Shown here: positions 23,156-37,787 of the stretch, piece after piece
Layout: each line of letters begins with the position of its first letter
How positions within the stretch are numbered: the stretch's first letter is position 1
Assembly: GCA_964057225.1 (NCBI GenBank)
Contig: OZ059899.1
Location: 5,456,001-5,520,000 of the forward strand
DNA length: 64,000 bases
Origin: Auanema rhodensis
Lineage: Eukaryota; Nematoda; Chromadorea; Rhabditida; Rhabditidae
Reading direction: 5' to 3'
Program-made: the position numbers and the translations under genes
Notes under the pieces: model-generated
Database searches by the model: none
Seen by the model: only the letters and a program-made list of their open reading frames with translations
Told to the model about the DNA's origin: nothing

Positions 23156-26026
23156 TGTTTACTAAAAACTTTTTGATTCCAAATATGATTTTATATTGAA
23201 AAACCCTATAATCAAGCTAAATATTAAAAGTCGTGAAGAATTTTAATACCAAAAGATAACTGTTTCAAAAGCATAAAATTCGCGCCAGTTCTCTCCAATT
23301 TTTCGCACACTACCGTATCAGCAAATTCCTTCGGGGCTTGCCATAAACACTATTATTTAAATTGTTTATTGAATACATGAAGCGCAAGATGTTTATACTA
23401 TATGTTAATAATATTGTAGTACTGAAATGTATACACTTCACTATTTTTTTCTGAAGTTCAATTTGAATTGATGTTGATTTTCTCTCAAAGTGAATGGTAT
23501 AGTAGTTATGATAGTTACAGTTAACTATATTGTTGTAAGAAGAAATTCAATATTATCTTAAACATTTCTAAAAGGTAATTAGTATAAGGTCATGTATAGT
23601 AATTAGTTACTGTTATTTATTTATTATTGTTTTAAACTTCTGTTTGTTTTCAACTATTCGATTTCTATCTACAACATCTGTTATCATCACACTATCGCCA
23701 ACATTCCGGAAAACACGATCGTTCGCACATCTATTGCCTACAGATCCATCAAAGTGGAGCTTCTGCTTTCTGAGCTTGGATATGTATTTCTCTTTTACTT
23801 GCTTAGCTAGATTTAAAATAGTTTTGTTTGAGAATAGTCGAATTTCCTTCTCTAATTAATCATAAAGATATCTTTGTCCTCATACACTTAATTATTGTTT
23901 CAATGTTAATTATTTTGGTTACAATCTATTTTTTCTCTCTATTTTGTTCACTAATTCTGTACATCTTAAATATTAAATTCAAGGTTAGTTAGTAACACAG
24001 CTGTCTAGTAAAATCCGTGAAGTAATCAAAAACTAAAAATAAGAAAAGACAAATGTGTTTTTAATAGCTATTTGATGGAAAATGTTCCATGTGGGCTTGA
24101 AAATAATTAATGACAGTGCAAAAAAAATTTTGATATACTACTTTCTATCTGATAACTTGCTGAGATCAAGTAAATATGATAATTGGTAAGAGATATTTTT
24201 TCTTTCCACAGAGTTTCTTTTTTTTTAAATAAAGAACTATTTAATATTTATCTGATGATATTAACCTTCTTGTTAAAAGAGGCAGTTGTCTGTGGTTGGC
24301 TTTTCGGAACATTAACATGAGAAGATCGAGGCAAGCCGACTAGAACACCTGATTAATCTTGTTGGACATCCAATATCATTGTCGGATGTACTTCGAATCA
24401 TTTTTATTATGTTTAATGCATATTTACAAGTCTGTTCTTCTCATTTCTCTATTTTTCTTGCAAATCTCTTTGATCAATGAATTATTGGTATAATTTAAAT
24501 GTTAAATTATTGTGATTATATCTACTTTTTATATGATATACTTATCTAATTTAAAACGTCAGATGTAATATTAAAGGACATTATTGCTTTCTGTAATAGA
24601 AACATTGTGATTGTTAGTGTCATATGTTATCACTTGGAAGATATACTCGATGACTGATCATATCATTTGATGATATCAAACTTTCTTTATTTTAAATCCG
24701 ATCAATAGCTGAGTTCAAAAAATCGTATCTAAAGAAAATACTTAACTGAAATGTGCGAATGTAATGCGCTAAGCTTTACTAAAAAAAACTATAGATAACC
24801 GTTTTAAAGTACATAAAGACTGCCCTGCTTATTTCAACTATCTTCTTCATCTCAAACTGAAGCTTTTTTGATATTATGAGGGTCTCGTAAAACATAATGT
24901 GAGGTGACATCTACAGGTGAGCTATCCGTCTTTCTCACTCTGAACTTCTTGACATTCAATTCCTGTAGGTAAGCATTTTTTCAATTTGCGTTGGTCTTGC
25001 TTCCATATCTCTAAAAACTTCTCAAAAATTTTCGATGACACATATCATGTCAATTTCGTTTTTCTTGCTCATAATTGACAGATTTTCTTGTGCAAGATGG
25101 TTAGCATCACTGAGATCATCGTTGAAAATTCGATGTCTACACGATGATGAAGAAGAGCACAACCTATTCTGATCTGTTATTTCTTACTCACCATTCACCG
25201 TGACATAGCGCATCGATCATTGTCTTTTCTGATTTTCAAGCTAAGTCAGTTGTGCCGTTTATCTTTCAATCGCCTCTTCTTACATGCCAACAACAACTAC
25301 GTTTCATGTTCTTTCCCTTTCATCTGTTTGCCGTGACACTGTTTATTAATATCTATATTCAATACCTTATGCGATGGCTTCTAATCTCCGGGCTAAAAAT
25401 CAAATTTTTAAAGCATCGATGAAACGTTAATCATATTTGTAATCCAGTACTGATCATTAGAATCATTAGAATCTATTTACTAAAAAAGTTTCACTCGTGC
25501 ACTTTTCTTAAATCTTCTCAAAAATCAGAATGTCTATATTCAAAATTCACTAGCCACTTCAGCCTTGTACGCATAGTAAACTACATGTCCAACCCATAAC
25601 TAGCTTTAGCTTCTTGTAGTCTTTCACAGCTTCAAGAAGAAAAGATTGTCGTCGACCCTCCCCTCCCTATTATCTTATTCGTTTTTTTCTCTTTCATTCT
25701 TTTTTTCTTTTGATTTTCTCCAAAAAATTTATTATCAACTTCTTTATTCTTATTCTGTTGCTCAAAAACAATATTTACACTTTATTCTATTTTCTCATAG
25801 TTTCTGGTTTGTTCATATTTACTATATCCTTCATCATCAAACGTACTTCAATTTTGACTATAATCTACCTTTATTCCTATGTAATAATATATTTAATAGC
25901 ACTATGTAGATGTCGTGATTCTACATACTCACTGCGTATTACTTATTCATTAAGGTTTTAACCTATTCTATAACTTTACAATGTTTTCTACATTTACATT
26001 TCTTGGTAGCAATTTTTTAAATTTAG
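23156..26026. other. Intergenic region upstream of Timeless
   Basis: AT-rich, with no exon I can support. The left end should hold the promoter of the Timeless run. The right end may hide 5' exons of the fragmentary plus-strand gene at 26027, but none were recognised. Confidence 0.5.
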
Positions 26027-26726
26027 AAACATTGGTAAGCTGGCTTCGCCAAGACAACACGATACAACACTGGCTCCTCACATCATTAATCGTACTAATG
26101 AGCATCTTCAACCATGTACCAATTTAATTAATGATATTCACAAGGTTCAAAATATTCTTTTCCAAAAGAAAGAAACTTTTTTTTATTTTGTCTTAGAACA
26201 CAGTCAAGAAGAAAGTTGTTCCACCTTTACCAATTCGTTCTACATCTAGTTTAATATCATCCAAAGTTGATTTAATTGATCGTCGTAAACGGTAACTAAT
26301 TATAAATATCGTGATTATTTTAAAAACTTTGCAGAGTGAGCTTAGTGCCATCAGTTGTTGATGGTACCTCATGTTTCATTGATTCGCATACACCTCCGCC
26401 GCCATTAATTAGAGTGAATTCTGATTTAATTGAGCCAACTAGCTCTGCATTATTATCTCCTACCTCAAGCACAAGTTCCAGAACACCTAGAAAGTTCAGC
26501 AAAATTAATGGTTTGTTTTTCAAACACATTGCAAAAGCAGCTTACAATCATGATCGCTTTATTTTCTTGAAAATTTTATAAGCAACAATATTTTTTGGCT
26601 ATTAACAGCCAATATAGCCAAAAAATATATTTATTAAATATATAAAAATCTTGTTTTATAAAAAGCAGTGGATTAGTGTACCGATGATGTATTTATTGTG
26701 TTTATTACTAATTCATAGGGTTTTGA
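26027..26726 (+). CDS. Fragmentary gene of unknown function (5' end not found)
   Basis: Exon-like pieces at 26027-26144, 26197-26291, 26335-26510 and 26719-26726 join in one frame with proper gt...ag borders. They read IGKLASPRQHDTTLAPHI, then KKKVVPPLPIRSTSSLIS and VDLIDRRKRVSLVPSV. A Ser/Pro/Thr-rich segment follows (PPPPLIRVNSDL, SSALLSPTSSTSSRTPRK), ending FSKINGF-stop. The codon pattern and clean borders favour a real gene, but no start codon could be linked and I do not recognise the product. The first acceptor follows tttaaatttag, so an upstream exon, perhaps distant, is expected. Confidence 0.45.
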
Positions 26727-26906
26727 GTACAACGCTCATAAAGACAATGAATGCTCTTGAATTTCAATCGCAACCTAAGTTGGTTGTTAACCAAAATAAT
26801 ATACATAACATACCTCGTTCATCCTAGTCTTGTTTCAAAAGTTTTGTAAACCTACAATTGATAGAATATTTTACATCTTAAATGATTAACGATTAACTTG
26901 TAATGT

Positions 26907-26978
26907 GACTGCTTGGCGCAATGGTAGCGCGTTCGACTCCAGATCGAAAGGTTGGGCGTTCGATCCGCTCAGTGGTCA
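26907..26978 (+). tRNA. tRNA-Trp (anticodon CCA)
   Basis: A 72-nt cloverleaf without intron. The acceptor arm pairs GACTGCT with AGTGGTC (two G-U pairs). The D stem is GCGC/GCGC. The anticodon stem is TTCGA/TCGAA with loop CTCCAGA (anticodon at 26939-26941). The T stem is GGGCG/CGCTC with loop TTCGATC. The discriminator base is A and no CCA is encoded, as usual for nuclear eukaryotic genes. The A and B box promoters are internal. Confidence 0.96.
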
Positions 26979-26981
26979 AAA

Positions 26982-26987
26982 TTTTTT
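26982..26987 (+). terminator. RNA polymerase III terminator
   Basis: A run of six T begins four bases after the tRNA-Trp end. Confidence 0.85.
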
Positions 26988-28418
26988 CCCTTTTCTTCGT
27001 CATAAATTTAAGAAAGTCCATCAACCAAAGCAACAAAGTTTACAAATTCTAAATGTTTCATAAAAGTAAGGGTTACGTAATGGAGAATGCCAAGGATTCA
27101 AAGTCTTTTCGCACGCAAGGCACCCGAAGTTTGCTTAATTATTTATAAGAATCTTAGTCTCTGATTACTTCTTAAATAAACTTATTCCTTAAAGCATTCT
27201 TTATCGCATTTTGCTGTAACGGCAAGATAGTTTAATCACTAATAGTATGGATACATCTCATTCAGAGGAAAACTTATTCCCATATATCTCGATGTATTCT
27301 TCTTCTAGCAGATCTTGTAGGTTTTTTAAGCTCTTGCTTTAAAAGAAATGTCTTTTGAGTGTTAAAAATGAGGTTTACTAAAAATGTGCCAGAATACGAG
27401 ACTTGTTCGGAAGACTAAATTCTTCATCTTCCTTTTTCTTGAGCGTTCCTCATTAGTATTGAGACACAACTGGACAATGTCAATTGAATCAAGCCCCTGA
27501 GATATCTCCCGAGCGTCCGCTTGACCTTCGTCCACTTTGGACAGTTGAAGCTTCTTAGGTCATCAACTTATTCAAGTCATAATCAACTCATTTCACTCCT
27601 TATGATGATGACTCAAGTTCTTGGTCAAGGCACCTTCAATTCTTTCAAATATACGAACTCTGATTCGGATTCATATATTCAGCATTCTCTTCATTAAAAT
27701 TGTCCATAGCTCCTTTTCTGACACAAAATCAACAACACAGTAAAAAGAATATGCTGAATTGTTTTTTCCCTCCACTGAAAAATGTGCTTCAAAGCGGAAT
27801 ATAGCTAACGATGGCAATGTTTCAGTTCATCGCTGTTAGAAATCAGAAGCGTAACATTGTCGACGACTAAATCTCTTGAATCACATTAGGTTATCCTTGT
27901 TTTCTCTTTCTATCTCCATCTCTCTCTCTAAGGCTCTTGTTTAAATTCTTCTATCTCAATCTTTGTCAAGCTTGTCACAAGCATTTCATGGAAGTAATAG
28001 TGACTAGCGTTACATTCAAATGCAGAAAATGGTACTTACCTCATTGGATGAAAAACCTCATTATAACTACAAAATAATATCAACACAAGGACCATGTCCC
28101 TTATATCCTATACACTATTCAGGTGAAAATTCTTATTTTTATTTTTCTCTAAGCCTTATTCATTATGAATGCATACAAATTAGAAATTAATTTTTTTCCT
28201 AAAGATGCCCCCAACAAACTTGAAGTCTATCTAATAGCTGATAATCACAAAATGATCTTATCTACTATATAACTATTTTGCTTCTTATATTATGTTTTTA
28301 GTAAAGTTTACTGCAGCCTTTTCACGCTAATTCTATATCTTATACATTTTCTAAAATATAAAATATATTTATTCATTTATGTTTTTTAATATTTTTTATA
28401 ACTTAAAACTAAATAGAT

Positions 28419-29338
28419 ATGAAGCCTCGAGACACAATTGTGAGTTTCGCAGAAGATCCAGTGCCACCCAGTCACTGTTGCTGTGGATCAGTTCGAGTAG
28501 AAGTAATTATTTCAAATTTTTTTCTATTTTTTTTAAATTTTTGAATCATGCTCTCTTCATCTTCACATTCCAGAGTGGTTGTCGCATCGTTGCAATATTA
28601 TCATTAATAGGAATGACAACAAATGCCATTCTATACTTCTTCGGTTTAAGTCGTCTAGGATTAAGCACCTATTTAGAACTTCTTATCATAATTCTTGATT
28701 TCATAGCTGTAGTTTGTTTATTTATGGGTATTTCTAACAAACGTTCTTCAATGCTGAAACCATACTTATTTTTCATGGTATCAATTCTATTTATATTGTT
28801 CAATATATTTAATATACTTTAGACATTATGGACTTTATCCCTGATTCTTCTGTTTTTATCTTGTTTGTGGAATGTTTTAAGAAATCGTGAATTTGCTCGA
28901 AATTTGTTACAAAACGTTTATCATCTAAAAGGTGATCCAGATCCACATCGTATGCGACATGTTCGTCATGGAGATGACGGAGGTAAACACTGCATTTGAA
29001 AAAAAAATCCTCAAAAAAAAAACCAAATGATATTTATTTTGAAACAAAGCATAACATTAATTTTTTATTATTTATCTATTCTGTTGGTGAATATCAGTAA
29101 AACTGAATTTTAGTCCATTTCTTGGTGACAACTATATTAATGGTCGCATTGGGTTTGATAATATTTATTGATGGATTATTTCTTCATGTTGTATATCGAG
29201 GGTTTCAGGTAAACTTTTAATTTAAATATTTAATTCATAAAATTTATTTAGTATTTTGCTTATAAAGAAGATAAAGATCGTGAAGACGAAGAAAGAAAAA
29301 GTCCAAGAGCCAATGGGTCAAGCCATTTATCTACATGA
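28419..29338 (+). CDS. Four-pass membrane protein, LAPTM-like nematode family
   Basis: ATG 28419 starts MKPRDTIVSFAEDPVPPSHC, followed by a CCCGSVRV cysteine cluster and GCRIVAILSLIGMTTNAILY (TM1). TM2 is TYLELLIIILDFIAVVCLFM, TM3 is LWTLSLILLFLSCLWNVL and TM4 is FLVTTILMVALGLIIFIDGL. A short loop rich in His and Asp lies between TM3 and TM4. The cytosolic tail is charged (YKEDKDREDEERKSPRANG) and ends at TGA 29336-29338. The N-terminal HCCCGSV next to the first helix resembles lysosomal LAPTM4-type proteins and related nematode families. A lysosomal or endosomal location is therefore only inferred. The gene is isolated, convergent with the acyl-CoA-binding protein gene. Confidence 0.7.
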
Positions 29339-29524
29339 TTATAACATATTAGAAAGTTTTTTTTTTAATTCTTTCAGTATTTAGTTCCTTTAAGATTTTT
29401 ATTTCAAAGAAATATTCCAGACTTAAATATACAAAAAAAAATTATTTATATAATCTCCAAATTATGATAGATCTCTTACAATCGGGTTGTATGTACTTAA
29501 TCATTGAAATAAAATAAATATATT

Positions 29525-30147
29525 TTACTTTCCAATAATAGCTAAGTTTGTTTTAATAATTGGATCACACTTATTGTCAAGCCAGTCGTTGATGTCAAGT
29601 TCCTAAATTTATGTAAGTAACAAGAATATATGATCAAATGCTTACTTGAGCAATTTTATCAAACATTTCGTTCAAAACCTGAACATACTCAAGCTTGGCG
29701 TCATCTTGGGATTTTCCCTTCAATTCGGCCCATGTATCCCTATAAAAGATAATTTTCAAATTAGCTCTAATGATATTTCATGATGGTTAAGTTTGAACTA
29801 TTTACAATCACTTTAAAACTTTTTGAGCAAGTTAAATAAATATAAAATATTGATTATGTTGGAAAGCGTACCACTTCTTTCTCTCAACAAAACTGAGAAT
29901 GCCAGGTCTCTCAGTATTCACATCACCAATGGTAGCTTGTTTGAAAAGAGAGTAAAACTTCAATTTTTGGTCATTCGAAGTACTTACTGGTCCTGAAATA
30001 GATAATTAAAATTTTCTTTTAAATTTATATCATGAGACTTTATCAACTTATTATATAAATATTATTCTGATTCAAATATTTCTCACCTTCTTTTGGTAAT
30101 TTTTGAATAATTTCAACGGCAGCGTTGAACTTGTCAGTCAAAGACAT
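29525..30147 (-). CDS. ACBP: Acyl-CoA-binding protein
   Basis: A small cytosolic carrier of long-chain acyl-CoA esters. From ATG 30147: MSLTDKFNAAVEIIQKLPKE, then SNDQKLKFYSLFKQATIGDV, a PGILSFVERKKWDTWAELKG segment and DDAKLEYVQVLNEMFDKIA. These are the four ACBP helices with the usual YxLFKQAT and KWDAW-like (here KWDTW) motifs. The C-terminus extends some 25 residues beyond the minimal domain (DINDWLDNKCDPIIKT...) to TAA 29527-29525. Four exons are seen, and the first ATG is preceded by a short intron or leader acceptor. Confidence 0.94.
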
Positions 30148-31680
30148 GTCGACCTGTAGAAAAAATATTAAAATGGCATAAAAAAGAAAAATATATTAAA
30201 GCAAAGGAGTTGGTACTATACTACAAAAGAAAAAGTTAAATGATAACAAGACATTTCATAGAAAAAATTGATAACGTAGTTTATGTTTTTGGAATGAAAT
30301 GTATTAAACTATTTCAAAAAGACTTAAATTGTTCTTAACAAGTTTTTGAAATAAATATTACAAAGTCCAGTAATGTGAGTTCTGAATAGATAGGAGACGT
30401 GGATCTTTGACAACAATATAAAAGATTTCAAAACACTGAACGTTCAAAGGGAAACAATCTTTAAGACATAACAGGCAGTATAGTGACAGCCGGCCAAATA
30501 TAGGTAAGTGAGAGATGAAATGGAATATCGTTCTCCATCAACGAAATTGTGGCTAGATGTGGTCAATAAAATAGTCTGACCTAAATATATCGGTCTTCTT
30601 CGTTCAATCTTTCTATTCTTCTTGATTTTGGAGATGATCCAAGAATGCCCTATTAAGGATACAAGGTAGCCAACGAATATGCAATGTTCAATAAAGGTGT
30701 TTCAAATTTATATTGTTACTTTGATAGTTTAGATCTATTTTAAAATAAAGAAAAAACGGTTGTATTTCATATTGATCTCAATAGAGTATGAAGTTTTAAA
30801 CGAGAAAAGGAAATCATATGTATATATAAAAATTCTGAAAAGTGGAACTGATTCACATAATAAAAAGAGAAAAAATATAGTCTATTAAACATAATAAATT
30901 GTCTTCTCAATTAAAACATATCAAAAATTGATGAACTTATAGAACAATAATACTCCGAAGTAAATTTTTTTTTTTCCAAAATGGTATGTATGTAACTAGT
31001 AATTGTAGAAATATATATATTCAGAAAATGAAAAGCATTAAAAAACAACAAGTTTAACTTTACTAGAGAAAACCTAGGTTTAGACCTTCTTCTTGATGGT
31101 CTTATACATAGGTGTGATCATTAAATCTTACCATTTTACGATAAAGAAAGAAATGCAGACATTGGTGGTAGCATCAAACCAATCTATTCCTTTCTCGTTT
31201 CTAAAGGAAACGTTTCTTCGATATATTTAGAAGATTTGTCTTTCAATATAACCGTTTTTTATAAGAAATTATGAATTTCAACTTTAAATTCTTAATTTTA
31301 TTCCATTACTCTTCAAATTCAGTTCAAAACTACTCAGTTTAATTTGTGGAACACTTCAAAAAATAACATTATATCTAGGTTCAAAGATCATATACTCCTT
31401 AGACTGATCACTGAATTTTCGTGTTATACCTTTTTCACTAATAAATCGATCCAAAAGGTTCTGTCCCCACACCTTTAAACGATGTGTGTTAGCGGAATAA
31501 TGTCCAACATGACGGACGGATTGGCTGTTGTTTACGGAAACTCTCGTTGTTCGCAATTATGTTGACTGAAGCTGCAACCGTTCTTCATGTTGTTTATAAG
31601 AATTAAATTTTGTCTTAATTATTAGTTTAAACAGTATATATTTTATTTGTAATTATTCAAAGATTTCAGTGTCTTCCAAA
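30148..31680. other. Divergent intergenic region between ACBP and SUCLA2
   Basis: About 1.5 kb between two outward-facing genes, expected to hold both promoters. No exon is supported. A GC-richer patch lies at about 31430-31570. Confidence 0.5.
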
Positions 31681-33611
31681 ATGCTCAGCAGAATCAGTCA
31701 GCCTTTGCTACAAAATGCACAAAAGGTTTGCATCTTTTAGATTATTTACTTCAGCAAGCTTTACACAATAACCGTCATTGATTTTTGTCAAGTCATGATT
31801 TTATAAGTTATTTTTAGACACTTGCTTCTTCAGCTAGAAACTTGATGCTCCATGAGCATCATGGCATGGCTGTTCTTCAGAAGGAAGACATCAGAGTAAG
31901 CTATTTACTTTTTCGTTTTGACATATCTTGTTTATAGGTTCCACCTTTCGGAGTAGCTAGATCTGCCGAGGAAGCTAAACAACAGGCTACTAAGATTGGT
32001 AAAAAGAAATTAGGAATTAATCTCTGCAATGTATTTTTATTAAGGAGGAAAAGACTATGTCATCAAGGCTCAAGTTCTTGCCGGAGGTCGTGGAAAGGGT
32101 CGTTTTGATTCTGGACTCCAAGGAGGAGTTCAAATTGTCTTCACGTAAACTTTTTTGAAATATAAGTATATTGGAATATATTTTTAGCCCAGAAGAAGCA
32201 CAAGAAAAGGCCCGACTTATGATTGGATCTAATCTTGTTACTAAGCAAACTGACCACAGAGGAAAAAAATGCGAGGAGGTTATTTCAGTTATAATATAAA
32301 ATATTTACTCTTATATTCTTAGGTTATGGTTTGTCAACGTCTATTCACTCGCCGTGAATATTACTTCTCCATTACTCTCGATAGAACTACTAACGTATAA
32401 CTTTTTATTACTACTACTGCCTACAGTACAGTTTTAGGGACCCATCATTATTGGATCATCTAGAGGAGGAGTCAATATTGAAGAGGTTGCTGCTACAGAG
32501 CCCGAAGCTATTGTTAAAGTTCCAATTGATTTGAGCGTTGGAATTAATAAGGAAATTGCCACAGATGTTGCTTCAAAGATGGGATTCCAAGTTTGCACTA
32601 TATTCTTTTACATTTTTGATTAATTTTTTAAGGGAGATTGTTTAACCCAAGCTTCTGAAATCATTCAAAAGCTTTACAATCTTTTCCGTAAGAGTGACGC
32701 AACTCTTATTGAAATCAATCCAATGGCTGAAGATGTCAATGGAGATGGTATAATATTGTCTTTTGTTATATTACTAAATAATATTCTATTTGTAGTTTAT
32801 TGTATGGATTGCAAACTTCTTCTCGACTCCAATGCTGAATTCCGTCAACCTGATCTTTTTGCTCTTAAGGATTCTAAGCAAGAAGACGAGCTCGAGGTGT
32901 TAATTTATTCAGTATCTATATTAATTTCCTTAATCAGATCCGCGCTGCTGCAGCTAACCTCAACTACATCCGATTAGATGGAAATATCGGATGCATGGGT
33001 ATTTCAGATTTCTAAATTAAAACTAAATAATTCTTTCAGTTAATGGAGCTGGTCTTGCCATGGCTACCATGGATATCATCAAACTTCACGGTGGTGAGCC
33101 TGCTAACTTCCTTGATGTTGGAGGTGGAGCTACTGTTGAGCAGGTCACTGAAGCTTTCAAGATCATTACCGCTGATGAAAAGAAGGTCCTTATTTATTTT
33201 TTTAATCATTTTAAATATCTTTTTTTATAGGTTAACGCTATCTTGGTTAACATTTTCGGTGGAATTATGCGTTGTGATGTTATTGCACAAGGAATTATTA
33301 AGGCAGCCAATGACTTGAAGCTCAAAATCCCTATTGTTGTCCGCCTTCAGGGTTCGTCGCAAGACTTATTTCTGTTAGCTTCCCATTTTTTTCATTTTCA
33401 GGAACAAAGGTTGAAGATGCTAAGGCCCTAATTGCTACTTCCCAATTAAGGATTCTTCCATGTGATAATCTTGACGAGGTATTACTATCATTGAGATTAT
33501 CCAGCATTTTTTTCATTGTTTCAGGCAGCTAAGATGGTAGTGAAGCTTTCGAACATCGTGAATCTCGCTCGTGCTGCTCAAATTGATGTCAAATTCGAAT
33601 TGTCCATCTAA
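31681..33611 (+). CDS. SUCLA2: Succinyl-CoA ligase, ADP-forming beta subunit, mitochondrial
   Basis: A TCA-cycle enzyme converting succinyl-CoA to succinate with ATP formation, acting with an alpha subunit. ATG 31681 gives [15 protein letters not shown], a basic mitochondrial leader, then [16 protein letters not shown]. The ATP-grasp domain follows: [64 protein letters not shown] and [14 protein letters not shown]. The CoA-ligase domain has [40 protein letters not shown] and [16 protein letters not shown]. It ends [10 protein letters not shown]-stop at 33609-33611. Wording such as [11 protein letters not shown] and DVKFELSI fits the ATP-specific rather than the GTP-specific isoform. Ten or more short exons. 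Confidence 0.95.
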
Positions 33612-34306
33612 ATCTAGTCTTGTCTTAGTCAATTAGATTTATTTAAAAGCAGAGTATAGCACAAAAGCATGAATTGTCCCTATTTCTCTGAATAGTTCGC
33701 AATTTTTGCCGATTGTGTATTTGTAGATGACTTAACAATCAGACTTACCACCTTGTTCGCAGATTGCAATACACATGTGCACATCTCTTAGTGACTTGAC
33801 TATAATAAAACAGCTTTTAAGTATTTGCTTTTATTTGAGCAGGTCTTTATAAATCTTATTTTCGATGTTTTCTTTTAATTAAACTTATGTTTTTTCTTTG
33901 TAAGGGAGTTCCCTCGTCAATACTTTATCGGAATTTTTTGTTGCATGGAGCACTACTCTGAACGTGGCGGCGTATCTGTCTTGTCATCCCATTGGAGCAT
34001 TATCTTATCGTGACTTTAGACGTGACCACCCACCTGTGGGACCGTGCAGACTTGTACTTATCAGACCATTGAAGGGTAGGCGACCTATCACTATGATGAA
34101 ACCTCGTATCTCTAGCTGTTGTGCTCATTGTAACTCCTTTCTTGACTATGTAGTTGTGTGAGCCTTATCTTTTCTCTGTTGAGTTCTCTATAATAAGGCA
34201 ATTTTTGAAAATGTTTCACGCTTCAATGTCCGAATTTATCGCTTTTTTTTATCTTGTATTTTTCTTTGTTTTCCGTTTGTTGATCGTAAGCTTCTTTTTT
34301 TTTAGA
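33612..34306. other. Spacer between SUCLA2 and aminopeptidase
   Basis: It contains a polyadenylation-type AATAAA at about 33803. At about 33900-34160 a block distinctly richer in GC holds an 84-codon open frame without a usable early ATG. The stretch just before 34307 ends in an acceptor-like tttttttttag. Confidence 0.55.
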
Positions 34307-36237
<1,931 letters not shown>

Positions 36238-36433
36238 TAATCATTTATTTATAAAATGTTTGCGAAATATTGGGATCCTGTAATAAGTAGCTGTACATCA
36301 TTTCATGTGCGATAAACTATCTGATCTCTTGCTATGTGTGGTTTAAATTTAATTGGTTTTTTCCCATTATATACAATTTAAACCTTTCAAACATCTGAAC
36401 TGACAAAAATTATTGCTAGCAAGAAGATAGAAC

Positions 36434-37606
36434 ATGAGTGATGTAGAAGAACTCACTGATATGATAGAGCTACTCCTTCTTCGTCATCGTAAAGAAAAGA
36501 AAGAGTTACGAGGTATTTATTATTGGTTCTTAACTGCTTACTGCTATTCTTAAGAAACCTGTGTTACAATGAAGAAAGCTGCTAAATCCGGCAATAAGCA
36601 GAAACAAAAAGAAACTAATGCTCAAATCGATACTATGGAAAAAGAATTAGAAGCTAGACAAGCTCGAGAACTTAAGGAAGTTGTTATCATTTACAGGAGT
36701 ATTTTCTAATAATCGGCTCTAGGCTCAATCTAGTGTAGACACTAAAGAAGAGATTCTTGCGACGGAACCCGCTGAAGAAAATAGTTTTTACAAAGAACGG
36801 CAAGTAACAGGGAAACAAGCTAAACGTCAAGCTAAAAAAGATCAAAATGCCAAGCGCATTGCAGAAGCTATCCAGGAGGATCGGTCCAATTCTTCCTCTT
36901 CTTTGAGACTTATTGAACTGAAAGCTATTCAAAAGGTTTTTCCTTACTTGACTTGCAATAATTTTGCTCTAATGAAAAACGAAAGGAATTAATTTGTTTT
37001 TGTCAGGTTTTGGAAGAACAATCTCTTCAACTTTTCGACATTGCTCCTGACGGTGATTGCTTGTATAACGCAGTTGCTCACCAGCTCTCAAAGACCATGG
37101 GATTCGAAGCTGTTTGTAGTTTCTATCGTTTTCTTATTTATTCGTTGCTTAGGTTACTGGGAAAGATATGCGGCGTCGTGCTGCAAAGTATTTACTTGAG
37201 CATAAAGATGATTTTGCTCCATTCTTGACGAATGTAATTTTTCTTTACCCATTTTCATAATAAATAAATAAATTTTTAGGATGATGGCGAACCACTAGAT
37301 GAATTTGAGTTTGAAGAATATTGCAATAAAGTATTAAATGTTGCCCAAGACGGAGGTGTTTGGGGCGGTGAACCCGAGTTAAACGCACTTAGCTTATGTT
37401 TGGAAAGAAAGATTGTTGTAAGTTTAAGATTATGAATTTATGAAAATTCGTATAAAATTAATTTTCAGGTAATACAACCAGAAGGTAGATTTGTAACTTT
37501 CGGAGAGCAATTTACTACAAAACCTTTGACTGTTGTTTATCATAGACACGCTTATCAATTAGGAGAACACTATAATTCAACGGAACCTAGAAAATTAACT
37601 GAATAA
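36434..37606 (+). CDS. OTUD6B: OTU-domain deubiquitinase, OTUD6B-like
   Basis: A cysteine protease that removes ubiquitin and is linked to proteasome and translation control in animals. ATG 36434 starts MSDVEELTDMIELLLLRHRK. A long charged coiled region follows (KQKQKETNAQIDTMEKEL, KQAKRQAKKDQNAKRIAEAI). The OTU domain has DIAPDGDCLYNAVAHQLS with the catalytic Cys. It ends in VVYHRHAYQLGEHYNSTEP, which contains the catalytic His. Stop TAA is at 37604-37606. A polyadenylation-type AATAAA lies at about 37663. The gene is 197 nt downstream of the aminopeptidase stop and 182 nt upstream of the next ATG, suggesting an operon. Confidence 0.94.
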
Positions 37607-37787
37607 TTTGTCATTATAATTATTTTATTTGTTCACGTTTGTTCATTTCATTTTATATTTATAATAAAAATGCATAATCATTATTTTTTATAAGGAAAAA
37701 TAGGATTTTCCTTTTATTATTTAATTTATTAATTAGGAAAACTTTTCTTAATTTTAACTCATCTTATTTTTTTAGCATAATAGCTTC

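Larger units (their letters stand above)
26727..28418. other. Intergenic region containing tRNA-Trp
   Basis: Apart from the tRNA at 26907-26978, no gene is seen. Open frames are short and have no homology signal I recognise. Confidence 0.55.
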
